64,000 nucleotides of DNA from RPRC01 sp034933285 (GTDB lineage Bacteria; Desulfobacterota; Desulfuromonadia; Geobacterales; Geobacteraceae): positions 248,001 to 312,000 of the forward strand of contig JAYFNT010000009.1 in assembly GCA_034933285.1 (NCBI GenBank). The letters run 5' to 3'. Position 1 is the first letter of the stretch. Each line of letters starts with the position of its first letter. The position numbers and the translations under genes are program-made. A model generated the notes under the pieces. The model was given only the letters and a program-made list of their open reading frames with translations, was not told the origin of the DNA and made no database searches. This document shows positions 25,196 to 34,516 of the stretch, in pieces.

Positions 25196-26410
25196 ATGAA
25201 AGCTTTCGAACTTAAGAAAAACATTTTTTGGGTAGGAGCTATCGACTGGTCAGTGCGGGATTTCCACGGTTATGAAACCCCGCGTGGGACGACATACAAC
25301 AATTACCTGATCATCGACAAGGAAATCACACTAGTTGATGCAGTCAAGTACGATTTCGCGGATATTACCATAAAGCATATAAAAGGGCTGGTAGATCCAT
25401 CTCAAATCAAACATGTCGTGATAAACCACATTGAAAACGATCATGCGACGGGCATTGACCGGATAATGTCCCTTTGCCCGGAAGCAACAATACACATTAC
25501 GGAGCGCGGCAAAAAAGGTCTTGATCGTTTTTTTGATACTTCGCGATGGAAGTTTCATCTCGTCAAAACCGGAGACACCCTGAACATCGGGCAGAACAAT
25601 CTGCTTTTCGTGGAAACCCCAATGCTTCACTGGCCCGACTCCATGATGACCTATTGCCGGGAAGCAGAGATTCTTTTCAGCCAGGACGGCTTCGGCCAGC
25701 ACCTTGCATCGACCGCACGCTTTGATGACGATTTCAGCAAATGCGTGTCTTCAACCATTCTGGATGACGCGGTAGTCGACTACTATGCGAACATACTCAT
25801 GCCGTTCGGGCAAATAATTCTGGAGGCTGTTTCCAACCTGCAGAAACTCGGAATAAAGCCCGGGATCATCGCACCCGATCACGGCATAATCTGGCGTGCC
25901 AGGCCGCAGCAGGTCATTGACTCGTACATTGCCATGGCCAGCGGAAAGGCGGATCTCCGGGCTCTCATCGTATATGACACCATGTGGAAGAGCACTGAAT
26001 TGATGTCGGTACCCATTTCGGAAGGCATAAGGGATGGTGGAGTGGACTGCAGGGTGCTCAAGCTCAGGGCCACACCCATGAACGTGATCATAAAGGAATT
26101 CTGGAAAGCCCGCGGCACTCTTTTCGGCACCCCCACCCTTAACAACATCATGTATCCGACAGTAGCGGAATGTCTCACCCACCTGAGGGGACTCCGGCCC
26201 AGGAACCGCCTGGCAGGTGCTTTCGGCAGCTACGGATGGGGTGGAGGAGCGGTCAAGGAAGCATACGAAACATTCACGAAGATGGGACTGGAACTCTTCG
26301 AACCAGGGCTGCAGGTAATCTATCGGCCTTCAGCCGAAGATGAAGAAAAATGCTATCAATTCGGCAGGGATTTCGCAGCCAGAATAAAGGAATACCAGAC
26401 GCGGTTCTGA
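25196..26410 (+). CDS. FprA-type flavodiiron protein (A-type flavoprotein)
   Basis: 404 residues from the ATG at 25196 (AAGGAGGGAG upstream). The N-terminal metallo-beta-lactamase domain carries the di-iron ligands (HIENDHATG near residue 82, LHWPDSMMTY near 146, and a distal His in APDHGIIW near 225). The C-terminal flavodoxin domain (~255-400) binds FMN (YDTMWKSTE and FGSYGWGGGAV). Such enzymes reduce O2 to water or NO to N2O and protect anaerobes. The rubredoxin-like gene following and the Fur/PerR-type gene before it form an oxygen-defence unit. Confidence 0.95.
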   Translation: MKAFELKKNIFWVGAIDWSVRDFHGYETPRGTTYNNYLIIDKEITLVDAVKYDFADITIKHIKGLVDPSQIKHVVINHIENDHATGIDRIMSLCPEATIHITERGKKGLDRFFDTSRWKFHLVKTGDTLNIGQNNLLFVETPMLHWPDSMMTYCREAEILFSQDGFGQHLASTARFDDDFSKCVSSTILDDAVVDYYANILMPFGQIILEAVSNLQKLGIKPGIIAPDHGIIWRARPQQVIDSYIAMASGKADLRALIVYDTMWKSTELMSVPISEGIRDGGVDCRVLKLRATPMNVIIKEFWKARGTLFGTPTLNNIMYPTVAECLTHLRGLRPRNRLAGAFGSYGWGGGAVKEAYETFTKMGLELFEPGLQVIYRPSAEDEEKCYQFGRDFAARIKEYQTRF

Positions 26411-26448
26411 AAACAGAAGCTGCGACACAACATAGAAAGGAGAACGAT

Positions 26449-26568
26449 ATGCCGAAACCGAAACAATGGCAATGCACAGTATGCGGTTACAAAAACGAAG
26501 GTGATGCTCCACCAAAGCAATGCCCTGCCTGCGGCGTTGATGCCACCAAGTTCGTACCTTTCAAATAG
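26449..26568 (+). CDS. Rubredoxin-like mini-protein
   Basis: Only 39 residues from the ATG at 26449, with AAAGGAG upstream. It has the rubredoxin knuckles CTVCGY (C9, C12) and CPACG (C24, C27), so it should bind one iron (or zinc) in a Cys4 site. It is shorter than normal rubredoxin (~52) and resembles the C-terminal rubredoxin-like domain of rubrerythrin as a free protein. It starts ~38 bases after the flavodiiron gene and is likely its electron donor (inference). A bidirectional terminator follows. Confidence 0.88.
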   Translation: MPKPKQWQCTVCGYKNEGDAPPKQCPACGVDATKFVPFK

Positions 26569-26645
26569 GTACAACCCGTTCAGCATCAGCGACCGATGAC
26601 TTCCTGATTTTCGCAACGCAACATGGCTTTTTTAACTGCAATTTG

Positions 26646-26679
26646 AAAACGGCGTTCAGAAATAACTGAACGCCGTTTT
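26646..26679. terminator. Bidirectional terminator
   Basis: A perfect 14-bp inverted repeat (26646-26659 and 26666-26679) with a six-base loop, A run on the left and TTTT on the right, between the convergent rubredoxin-like and NAD synthetase genes. Confidence 0.9.
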
Positions 26680-26691
26680 CACGCACCTACC

Positions 26692-28761
26692 CTATCCCTT
26701 GTAATCGGGGATCCTCTCCAGTTCATCAAGCCAGGCCTTCGCCTCTCCATCGCTCGGCGCACGCCAGTCACCGCGGGGGGAGAGAGAACCCCCGGAACCG
26801 ACCTTGGGGGCATTCGCCATGCAGCTTCGCTTGTACTGGCTGATTTTGAAGAATCGTCTCACAAAGATTTTCAGCCATTTCTTGATATCGTGGAGAGTGT
26901 AGTCATGTCGCTTCGACTCAGGAATGCCGGGCCATCCGGGCAGTGATTTGTCGTGCCAGGTATTCCAGGCCAGGAATGCCACTTTTGCCGGCAGATAGCC
27001 GAGCCGCAGAATATAGTAGAGATGAAAATCCTGCAATTCGTAAGGGCCGACCACGTCTTCGGTCCGCTGAACCGGCTGCCCGCTCGTATCTTCACCGGGT
27101 ACCAGCTCCGGGCTGATTTCGGTCTCAAGGATATCTTCCAGTACCGGACTTACTGCAGTGCCCAGTTGATGGGACTGGGCAGCCCATCTGATGAGATACT
27201 GGATAAGAGTTTTGGGCACACTCGCATTTACGTGGTAGTGTGCCATGTGATCACCGACGCCGTATGTGCACCAGCCAAGGGCAAGTTCGCTCAGATCGCT
27301 GGTGCCCACCACTAGGCCCCCATACTGATTGGCAAGGCGAAATAGATGACTGGTCCTCTCACCTGCCTGGACATTCTCAAAGGTTACGTCGTAAACCGGT
27401 TTACCCTCGTAAAAGGGATGCCCGATGTCCTTGAGCATTTGCAGGCAGCTGGGCCTGATGTCGATTTCACTATAGGTGCATCCGATGGTTCGTATCAGCT
27501 CGCGAGCCTGTTCAAGCGTGCGCTGGCTTGTGGCGAAACCGGGCATGGTATAGGCGAGAATGTGGAAGCGGGACAGTCCCATCACGTCCATGGCCCTGGC
27601 GCACACGATAAGGGCCTGCGTCGAATCCAGCCCTCCCGAGACGCCGATGATCATCTTGTCGGCGCCGGTGGACCGGAAACGCTTGACCAGCGCCTGGACC
27701 TGTATCTCGTAAACCTCCCGGCAGCGCTCGTCTCTTCTGGCCGGATCGCTGGGAACGAAAGGGAACCGTTCATACCTGCGCTGCAATGGGATCGATCCTT
27801 CTGTGTCCATGTTCGCGGAAAAAGTGATCGTGCGGAATTTTCTCAGTTCGTCGCTGTGGCGCCGCATGGATTGCCCGAAGCTTGTCTGCCGCATCCTTTC
27901 CTGCACTAACCGGTCAAGATCGATATCTCCTGAAATCAACTGCTCCGAGTAACTGAAGCGAACTGATTCTGCCACTTGTGAACCATTTTCGTAGATCATG
28001 CCGTGCCCGTCCCAGGCCAAGTCAGTAGTTGACTCTCCCATACCGGAAGCACTGTAAAGATATGCTGAAAGACACCGCCCGGATTGGTTTGCGACCAGTT
28101 GCCGACGATAATCGGCTTTGCCGACGGTGATATTCGAAGCGGAAAGGTTCAACAGGACTGTCGCACCTGCCAGCGCCGCATATGATGAAGGAGGAATCGG
28201 CACCCATACATCTTCGCAGATTTCAGCATAAAACGTCAGCAGAGGCTGATTTTCCACCCGGAACAGCAGCCTGTTGCCAAATGGTATTTCTGTCTGGCCA
28301 AGAAGATCTATGCTGTCGCGCAACGAATGGTCCGCCGGGGCAAATTGCCTGAGTTCGTAGAATTCCCGATAGTTGGGCAGATATGTCTTGGGTATTACCC
28401 CCAGAAGTTTTCCATGGTAGAAAACCGCGGCGCAATTGAAGAGCAGGCCATCTATGCGCAAGGGAAGGCCTACCAGGCCAATAACCGGAAGATTGCGCGA
28501 TTCGTCAAGAATCTTGTCCAGTGCTGAAAGGCAGCCGTCGAGAAGCGCCTGCTGATGGAACAAGTCTTCGCAGGAATAAGAGGAAATTCCCAGTTCGGGG
28601 AAAACAGTCAATATGACTTTTTGTTCTGCTGACTTCTTGAGAAGGGAAATGGTCTGAACTGCGTTGAATTCAGGGTCTGCGACCCTTACCTCGGGAAGCG
28701 CTACTGCCGTCCGGATGAAGTTGTGGGCATACAGGTTCAGGAAATCATGTTTGGGGTCCAA
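26692..28761 (-). CDS. nadE: Glutamine-dependent NAD+ synthetase
   Basis: 689 residues, the long two-domain form. The N-terminal nitrilase-type glutaminase (~1-300) has the Glu-Lys-Cys triad (EICEDVWVP near the Cys). The C-terminal synthetase has the PP-loop GVSGGLDSTQAL near 375 and GTSDLSELALGW. It makes NAD+ from nicotinic acid adenine dinucleotide with glutamine as nitrogen source. The start is a TTG at 28761 with GGAGGAGGG six bases before it; no ATG fits the conserved N-terminus. It is a single gene. Confidence 0.95.
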   Translation of the reverse strand: MDPKHDFLNLYAHNFIRTAVALPEVRVADPEFNAVQTISLLKKSAEQKVILTVFPELGISSYSCEDLFHQQALLDGCLSALDKILDESRNLPVIGLVGLPLRIDGLLFNCAAVFYHGKLLGVIPKTYLPNYREFYELRQFAPADHSLRDSIDLLGQTEIPFGNRLLFRVENQPLLTFYAEICEDVWVPIPPSSYAALAGATVLLNLSASNITVGKADYRRQLVANQSGRCLSAYLYSASGMGESTTDLAWDGHGMIYENGSQVAESVRFSYSEQLISGDIDLDRLVQERMRQTSFGQSMRRHSDELRKFRTITFSANMDTEGSIPLQRRYERFPFVPSDPARRDERCREVYEIQVQALVKRFRSTGADKMIIGVSGGLDSTQALIVCARAMDVMGLSRFHILAYTMPGFATSQRTLEQARELIRTIGCTYSEIDIRPSCLQMLKDIGHPFYEGKPVYDVTFENVQAGERTSHLFRLANQYGGLVVGTSDLSELALGWCTYGVGDHMAHYHVNASVPKTLIQYLIRWAAQSHQLGTAVSPVLEDILETEISPELVPGEDTSGQPVQRTEDVVGPYELQDFHLYYILRLGYLPAKVAFLAWNTWHDKSLPGWPGIPESKRHDYTLHDIKKWLKIFVRRFFKISQYKRSCMANAPKVGSGGSLSPRGDWRAPSDGEAKAWLDELERIPDYKG

Positions 28762-28918
28762 GGGGTTCCCTCCTCCAGAAGGTCACGGATAGCTGATTTC
28801 AAAGCCACTGGTCAATGCAACTGCTGAATATTCGCCAATCTTTCTATACCTTCCGGAGCAGGGTGTCAACGGTTTTCAATCCCGGATCCCATTGTGGCAT
28901 CAGACCTTTTTCATCTCC

Positions 28919-29377
28919 TCAGGCAGCTTCCATTGTCCATTCCAGTTCACCCTGTCCGAACATTTTTTCCACGTCAAGAAGAATGATCAGCTTGTCGCCT
29001 ATCCTGCCGATTCCGCTGAAACAGTCACCGCCGGAATTCTTCACTGTCTCCGGTGTCGGCGAAACCTGGTCCGCTGCAAGTTTTGTCACCTGTGAAACCT
29101 GATCGACAATAATTCCTACGGTTGAACCTGCTATATCCACAACTACTATTCTCTGTGTCAGGGTGTTGTCGACTGTCGACTCTCCGAGACTGAAACGTTT
29201 CCTGAAATTGATTACAGGTATCACTCTTCCACGGAGGTTTATGACACCTTCCGCATATTCAGGAGCATTTGGAATCTTTGTGATGTCCATCATGCGGATA
29301 ATCTCATGAACTTTAAGGATGTCCACACAATATTCTTCGCTACCGACCACAAACCCCACCATTTGATGCATTTCCAT
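28919..29377 (-). CDS. cheW: CheW-type chemotaxis coupling protein
   Basis: 152 residues from the ATG at 29377, with GGGAGG six bases upstream. CheW links chemoreceptors to CheA. The CheW SH3-like fold shows MVGFVVGSEEYCVDILKVHEI, the conserved NLRGRVIPVINFRKRF and VVDIAGSTVGIIVDQVSQV. No other chemotaxis gene is beside it; the chemoreceptor of this window is 26 kb away. As an isolated cheW it may serve a distant Che cluster. Confidence 0.95.
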   Translation of the reverse strand: MEMHQMVGFVVGSEEYCVDILKVHEIIRMMDITKIPNAPEYAEGVINLRGRVIPVINFRKRFSLGESTVDNTLTQRIVVVDIAGSTVGIIVDQVSQVTKLAADQVSPTPETVKNSGGDCFSGIGRIGDKLIILLDVEKMFGQGELEWTMEAA

Positions 29378-29509
29378 ATGAACCTCCCCCAAAACTTTCA
29401 CGACATCTTAACGCGAAAGTGCTTTTAGTAATTCTTCGGATATTATTCTTCTGCTTCTCTTCGGCAGGGGTTGTAAATACTTGAGAATGAAACTGGTTGT
29501 TCTCGGGAG

Positions 29510-30658
29510 TTATTTCAAGGGATCAGCTTCAGGCAGACGTATGAATTGTGCGAGGGCAAGGGAAACCGCACCAAGCAGAGCTCCAACAACAAAAGGAATC
29601 CTGTAGTCTATCATCCACAAGAAACCGCCCAATGCTGGAAGAAAGACAGCAGCTGCATGGTTGACGGTAAAACCGACTGCTGTGCTGGGTGCTATGTCGA
29701 CTGGATCTGCAATCTTGTGAAAGTACGTCCTGATTGCTACGGAAAAGCAGAACAGAATCGAGTCCAGTATGTATACGCCGGCAGCAATCAATTTTGATGT
29801 GGTGCTGGCATAAGTAATGAAAATCATGATAACCCCGAGATATTCCACCGTGCAAAGGGTGCGTTCTCCGAACTTGATTATTGCCCTGCCGATCAAGGGG
29901 TTGAGTATCCAGTTGATCCCGTTGTTGATGAGAAAGAGCGTAGTTACCCCCCGAACGGAAAAATGGAAAACTTTTACCAGCAGGAACATGGAAAATACCA
30001 TGAAGATCTGCCTCCTGGCGCCGGACAGGAAGGTAAGACAGTAAAAAAGCCAGTAACGTTTTCTGACAACCATCTTCAGCCTTTGATGCGGAATGTCTTT
30101 GTGAGTCGGATCCTGAAACAGCCCCCAAAAACCGGCTGCCACTACAAGAAGACCGATGATCAGGAACATACCCCTGTATTGCAAAAAACCGCCAAGAAAC
30201 CATATCAGAACCGCGGAGGCTATGCTCGACGCTGCGGCAATCCCTCGCAGTCTGCCTATAATGAGCGGAGAGACATTGGTGGCAAAATATTGAAGGGTAA
30301 GCGATTGATTGGTTGTTTCATAAAAGTGGAAACCAAAACTCATGATAATGGTGGTGAGGACAACGCCGCCATAGGAAGGCAAAAGCCCGGTTATAGCCAC
30401 GCCGGCTCCCAGCAGCGTAATTGACAATGCTGAGAGACGGTGTTCCTTGATGAACAACATGACGAATACAACCAGCAGAGCCAAAAAACCCGGTACTTCA
30501 CGGAAAGACTGTATGATACCAACCTGGTCTCCCTGCAGTCCGACAACTTCCACGGCATAGTTGTTGAAAAGTATTGTATATCCCTGGATACCGATCATGG
30601 AAGCGGCAGTCAATACCGCCAGAAAACGAAGCATGGGTCTTTGAGAGTCTTCTATCAT
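29510..30658 (-). CDS. Major facilitator superfamily transporter
   Basis: 382 residues with about 12 membrane segments and no large soluble part, a length typical of MFS carriers. The loop between segments 2 and 3 and the central cytoplasmic loop (KMVVRKRYWLF) are short and basic. The subfamily and substrate are not recognised. GGAAG precedes the ATG. It lies between cheW and ahcY, separated from each by more than 100 bases, so it is probably transcribed alone. Confidence 0.88.
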   Translation of the reverse strand: MIEDSQRPMLRFLAVLTAASMIGIQGYTILFNNYAVEVVGLQGDQVGIIQSFREVPGFLALLVVFVMLFIKEHRLSALSITLLGAGVAITGLLPSYGGVVLTTIIMSFGFHFYETTNQSLTLQYFATNVSPLIIGRLRGIAAASSIASAVLIWFLGGFLQYRGMFLIIGLLVVAAGFWGLFQDPTHKDIPHQRLKMVVRKRYWLFYCLTFLSGARRQIFMVFSMFLLVKVFHFSVRGVTTLFLINNGINWILNPLIGRAIIKFGERTLCTVEYLGVIMIFITYASTTSKLIAAGVYILDSILFCFSVAIRTYFHKIADPVDIAPSTAVGFTVNHAAAVFLPALGGFLWMIDYRIPFVVGALLGAVSLALAQFIRLPEADPLK

Positions 30659-30748
30659 TTTACTTCCAATCGTTGCTTAGATTCGAGGGATCTGTATCTT
30701 TTCGCATGCAGTGCGTTTGATCTTCTTTTCAGAATAAGGTGGGGAATG

Positions 30749-30779
30749 AAAAAAGGGCAGCCGTAATGGCCGCCCTTTA
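30749..30779 (-). terminator. Terminator of ahcY
   Basis: On the minus strand AAAGGGCGGCC and GGCTGCCCTTT pair (one mismatch) around a short loop and are followed by a T run. It lies ~120 bases past the ahcY stop. Confidence 0.7.
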
Positions 30780-30897
30780 TTCCGTGAATCCGGCTGATTG
30801 ACAGTGTATTTCCCGGCACAATGACATCAGGAGGCATGACCGGAGGGTCTGAACTTCTCTGTCAAGTGCCGGCAGAACCGGGATAAACCGCGTTTTC

Positions 30898-32226
30898 TCA
30901 GTATCGATAAAAATCGGGTTTGTAAGGGCCTTCAACAGGAACGCCCAGATACTCCGCCTGCTCCCTGGTGAGAGTCGTAAGCTTGACGTCCAATTTGCCG
31001 AGATGCAGTCGGGCGACCTTTTCGTCAAGGATCTTCGGCAGCATGTACACTTCTTTCCCATATGCGGAACTATTGTTCCAGAGTTCGATTTGTGCCATTA
31101 CCTGGTTTGTGAAAGAGTTGGACATGACAAAGCTTGGATGTCCGGTTGCACAACCAAGGTTCACGAGACGCCCCTCTGCCAGGAGAATGATTTTTTTCCC
31201 GTCCGGGAAGACAATCTCGTCAACCTGGGGTTTAACGTTTATCCAGGGGAGGCTGCGGATTCCGGCCACGTCGATTTCATCGTCGAAATGACCGATGTTG
31301 CAAACAATTGCCTGATCCTTCATTTGATCCATATGAGCGCGTGTTATGACATTGACACATCCGGTTGCAGTGACAAATATATCGCCGCAAAGCGCGCCAT
31401 CTTCCATGGTAGTGACTTCAAACCCTTCCATTGCGGCCTGGAGCGCAATAATGGGGTCGATCTCGGTAATCATGACCCTGGCGCCCTGCCCTCGCAGAGA
31501 ATGGGCGCATCCTTTTCCCACATCGCCATACCCACAGACCACTGCGACCTTTCCTGCAATCATAACGTCAGTTGCCCGTTTTATGCCGTCCAGCAACGAT
31601 TCCCTGCAGCCGTAAAGGTTGTCGAACTTGGACTTGGTTACCGAATCGTTTACATTGAAGGCGGGCACAGCAAGAGTACCTTTCCTCATCATATCGTAAA
31701 GGCGGTGCACTCCGGTTGTTGTCTCTTCGCTGATGCCCTTGATATCATTCAACAGTTCAGGATATTCTTCATGCACGAGTTTAGTAAGGTCCCCGCCATC
31801 ATCCAGGATCATGTTGAGATTCCTGCCATCAGGCCAAGTGAGTGTCTGACGCATGCACCAGTCATACTCTTCCGCAGTTTCGCCCTTCCAGGCGAAAACA
31901 GGAATTCCTGATCGTGCCATGGCAGCGGCAGCATGGTCCTGAGTAGAAAAAATATTACAGGAGGACCAGCGCACTTCGGCGCCCAGTTCAAAGAGCGTCT
32001 CAATCAGGACAGCCGTTTGAATTGTCATATGGAGAGACCCGGCGATCCGAGCTCCCTTTAAAGGCTTGGTTGCGCCAAATTCCTCCCTGAGCGCCATCAG
32101 CCCGGGCATTTCCTTTTCCGCCATCTCAATTTCTTTCCGCCCCCAGGCGGCAAGTTCGAGATCTTTTACCTTGAAATCGGAAAAACCGCCTGCGGCAGCG
32201 GCTTCCTGAGCAACTCTCAGTGTCAT
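30898..32226 (-). CDS. ahcY: S-adenosylhomocysteine hydrolase
   Basis: 442 residues from the ATG at 32226 (GGAGG upstream). It splits S-adenosylhomocysteine into adenosine and homocysteine with bound NAD+. Motifs: SCNIFSTQDHAAAAMA, the substrate-binding DDGGDLTKLVH, GYGDVGKGCAHSLRGQGARV (NAD-binding Rossmann loop) and C-terminal PDFYRY. It is somewhat shorter than the ~470 of many bacteria. It belongs to the methyl cycle with metK at 35.3 kb. The upstream gap to the nitronate monooxygenase gene is only 87 bases, so both may be one operon. No SAH riboswitch motif was seen. Confidence 0.96.
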   Translation of the reverse strand: MTLRVAQEAAAAGGFSDFKVKDLELAAWGRKEIEMAEKEMPGLMALREEFGATKPLKGARIAGSLHMTIQTAVLIETLFELGAEVRWSSCNIFSTQDHAAAAMARSGIPVFAWKGETAEEYDWCMRQTLTWPDGRNLNMILDDGGDLTKLVHEEYPELLNDIKGISEETTTGVHRLYDMMRKGTLAVPAFNVNDSVTKSKFDNLYGCRESLLDGIKRATDVMIAGKVAVVCGYGDVGKGCAHSLRGQGARVMITEIDPIIALQAAMEGFEVTTMEDGALCGDIFVTATGCVNVITRAHMDQMKDQAIVCNIGHFDDEIDVAGIRSLPWINVKPQVDEIVFPDGKKIILLAEGRLVNLGCATGHPSFVMSNSFTNQVMAQIELWNNSSAYGKEVYMLPKILDEKVARLHLGKLDVKLTTLTREQAEYLGVPVEGPYKPDFYRY

Positions 32227-32312
32227 CAAATTCCTCCGTTTATCTGAATGTTGCATAACTTATAACATTTTTTGCACATCCGGTCAAAGCACAATACCCG
32301 GCAGTTTTCTGA

Positions 32313-33392
32313 TCAGGCAGCTTCTTCATCAACTTGGGTCTGAAAAAGCTCGGCGAAAACGTCCTGTACAGTTTCGATTCTATCAGCTTTGTAGGCTTTC
32401 GTTCCGCAGAACACGAGTCCGGTCCTGATATCTCCCCGCTGAGCTCTGTCAAGAGCTTTCACTATGCAGAAACGTTCCCCACTTTCCTTATAAGTGCATT
32501 TTTTCAGGCAACCGGTGGAGCATGCAGGACTGTTTGCCCTGTCATATTCCACAATGTCGTCCAGATTGGCCACCAATGCTCTGCCGGGAAGCCCGGCAGG
32601 ACTCATTATGAGACCAATATCCTCTTCACGACAATCGATATACGCTTTCTTGAAGCTTTCCGATGCATCGCATTCAACTGTCGGGACAAAACGGCTCGCC
32701 ATCTGGACTCCATCCGCGCCCTGCGCCAATGCATGGAGAATATCGGCCCTATCCCAGATGCCGCCTGCAGCAATGACAGGAATATTTATGCCATATTCGG
32801 ATTTCATGAAATCCTTTACTTCCCTTACTGTTTTATATTGATCATATCTTCCGGTGCCGATATTCTCGAGCTTTTCACCAAGATGGCCGCCAGCGGTGTC
32901 AGGATCCTCAACAACCACTGCATCTGGCAAGCGTCCGGTGCCTCTGTGCCATTTCTTCGCGATAAGCTGGGCTGCCCTGACAGATGACACTATGGGCACC
33001 AGTGCCACATCCGGAGCATCAGAAGTGAGTTCAGGCAACGTCATGGGAAGACCTGCACCGCATATCAACAGCTTGGCGCCACCTTCCACGGAAGCACGTA
33101 CCAGAGCTTCGAAGTCAGAAAGCGCAACCATTACATTTACGCCGATGATGCCGTCAGGAGCAATGGAATAGGCTTTTTTCAATTCTTCCTTCAAAGCAGC
33201 CGGATCAGCCTGGAAATAATTTCCCCCATTATAGAGCGGACTGTTCATGGCAAGTCCGGCAGTCGCAACGATCCCGATTCCGCCGCAGAGCGCAACATGT
33301 CCCGCAAGAGAGCCTCCCGATATCCTGACGCCCATTCCCCCCTGAATGACAGGGTACTTGGCAGTGTGTTTACCTATTTGAAGATTCGTCAT
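32313..33392 (-). CDS. Nitronate monooxygenase / 2-nitropropane dioxygenase-like flavoprotein
   Basis: 359 residues. A FMN-binding TIM barrel with the family motifs: N-terminal KYPVIQGGMGVRIS, LLICGAGLP, the phosphate loop VIAAGGIWDRADI and GADGVQMASRF. The true activity may be nitronate oxidation or an enoyl-reductase-like reaction, as this family is often over-named. A C-terminal extension has clustered cysteines (SPACSTGCLKKCTYKESGERFC, ~302-323), suggesting a metal or Fe-S site not present in the simplest members. A GAGGAG precedes the ATG. It is upstream of ahcY and divergent from the kinase gene. Confidence 0.85.
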   Translation of the reverse strand: MTNLQIGKHTAKYPVIQGGMGVRISGGSLAGHVALCGGIGIVATAGLAMNSPLYNGGNYFQADPAALKEELKKAYSIAPDGIIGVNVMVALSDFEALVRASVEGGAKLLICGAGLPMTLPELTSDAPDVALVPIVSSVRAAQLIAKKWHRGTGRLPDAVVVEDPDTAGGHLGEKLENIGTGRYDQYKTVREVKDFMKSEYGINIPVIAAGGIWDRADILHALAQGADGVQMASRFVPTVECDASESFKKAYIDCREEDIGLIMSPAGLPGRALVANLDDIVEYDRANSPACSTGCLKKCTYKESGERFCIVKALDRAQRGDIRTGLVFCGTKAYKADRIETVQDVFAELFQTQVDEEAA

Positions 33393-33537
33393 TCGTCAAT
33401 CTCCTCAGTTAAGAGTCCAACATATTTTGAACAAGCATACTGGAAATTGATGAAGCGTTGTGTAATAGTAATGTAAAACAAATTCCGCTAATCAAGGCAT
33501 CACTCCCGATCCGCAAATCAACGTCAAAGGTATCATC

Positions 33538-34473
33538 ATGAAATTACTCAGACGAATATTCCACCCGATGATAGCTTTCATAGGCATCCAGCTGGTATGG
33601 GGAATTCTGGTGTTCTTTTGGGTATACTGGTTCCTTGGCAACAGCCGCAAATTAAATCAACTTGCCCATCATTACCGCCCCGAACTGGCCAGAGGGGGGT
33701 CTAACTGGTTTGTCCTCCTTGGCGGCCTGGGGCTTTTGTTGATCGTGCTTGCCGGTGTCTATGTATTATTTCTTTTCTGGAAAAAGCAGAACGACCTGTA
33801 CAGCCAGCAGAAAAACATCATTTCTCAAGTTACGCACGAGCTTAAATCGCCGCTTGCGTCCATACAGCTGCATCTTGAGACAATTCGCCTCAGGCCGCTG
33901 GACAGGGACAAAACCGGGCAGTTCATAGCAACCATGCTTGCGGATGTGGAGAGATTGAACAACCTAATTAGCAATCTTCTCATGGCCAAGAAACTGGAAC
34001 AGAAACGACGCCAGCAGCAAAAACAAGCGATCGATTTTTCCTCGTTCCTTGCCGAATACACAGAGCGAAAAAGGTCAAAGCTTCCAGAAGGCAGCAACAT
34101 AATCACTGAGTTGGAAAACGGTATTCACGTATCAGTCAATCAGGAAGAAATGGAAATTGCCTTGAGGAACCTTTTTGAGAATGCCATGTTATACAGCTCG
34201 GCCTCTCCTGAAATCCGCATTTTCCTGAAAAAGGACGGGAAACACTGCATTTTGAAATTCCAGGACAATGGAAAGGGGATTGACAGAAAAAACCTTAAGA
34301 AGATTTTCCGAATGTTTTACCGTGTAAGAGACACCGGGGAAAATATCAGGGGCACCGGTTTGGGCCTCTATATAGTCAAGTCGGTCGTAACATCACACGG
34401 TGGATCAATAAAAGCCATGAGTGAAGGAGAAGGGAAAGGGACCGTTTTTATCATAGATCTTCCTGTTTGCTAG
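33538..34473 (+). CDS. Sensor histidine kinase
   Basis: 311 residues. Two membrane segments (~12-34 and ~57-80) enclose a ~20-residue periplasmic loop, so there is no real external sensor domain. The dimerisation helix with phospho-acceptor H100 (VTHELKSPLASIQLHL) and the ATP-binding domain (NLFENAMLYS N-box, DNGKGID, GTGLGLYIVKSVV) are complete. It pairs with the response regulator gene starting 40 bases downstream. It is divergent from the nitronate monooxygenase gene. The stimulus is unknown and may be membrane-related. Confidence 0.95.
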   Translation: MKLLRRIFHPMIAFIGIQLVWGILVFFWVYWFLGNSRKLNQLAHHYRPELARGGSNWFVLLGGLGLLLIVLAGVYVLFLFWKKQNDLYSQQKNIISQVTHELKSPLASIQLHLETIRLRPLDRDKTGQFIATMLADVERLNNLISNLLMAKKLEQKRRQQQKQAIDFSSFLAEYTERKRSKLPEGSNIITELENGIHVSVNQEEMEIALRNLFENAMLYSSASPEIRIFLKKDGKHCILKFQDNGKGIDRKNLKKIFRMFYRVRDTGENIRGTGLGLYIVKSVVTSHGGSIKAMSEGEGKGTVFIIDLPVC

Positions 34474-34516
34474 AAATGCTGACGCTATGGCAATAATGGC
34501 TGACGTGAGTGTGCAC

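Noticed and set aside
32227..32312. SAH or SAM riboswitch before ahcY or metK
   Set aside because: The gaps (86 and ~150 bases) show no conserved core of these classes.
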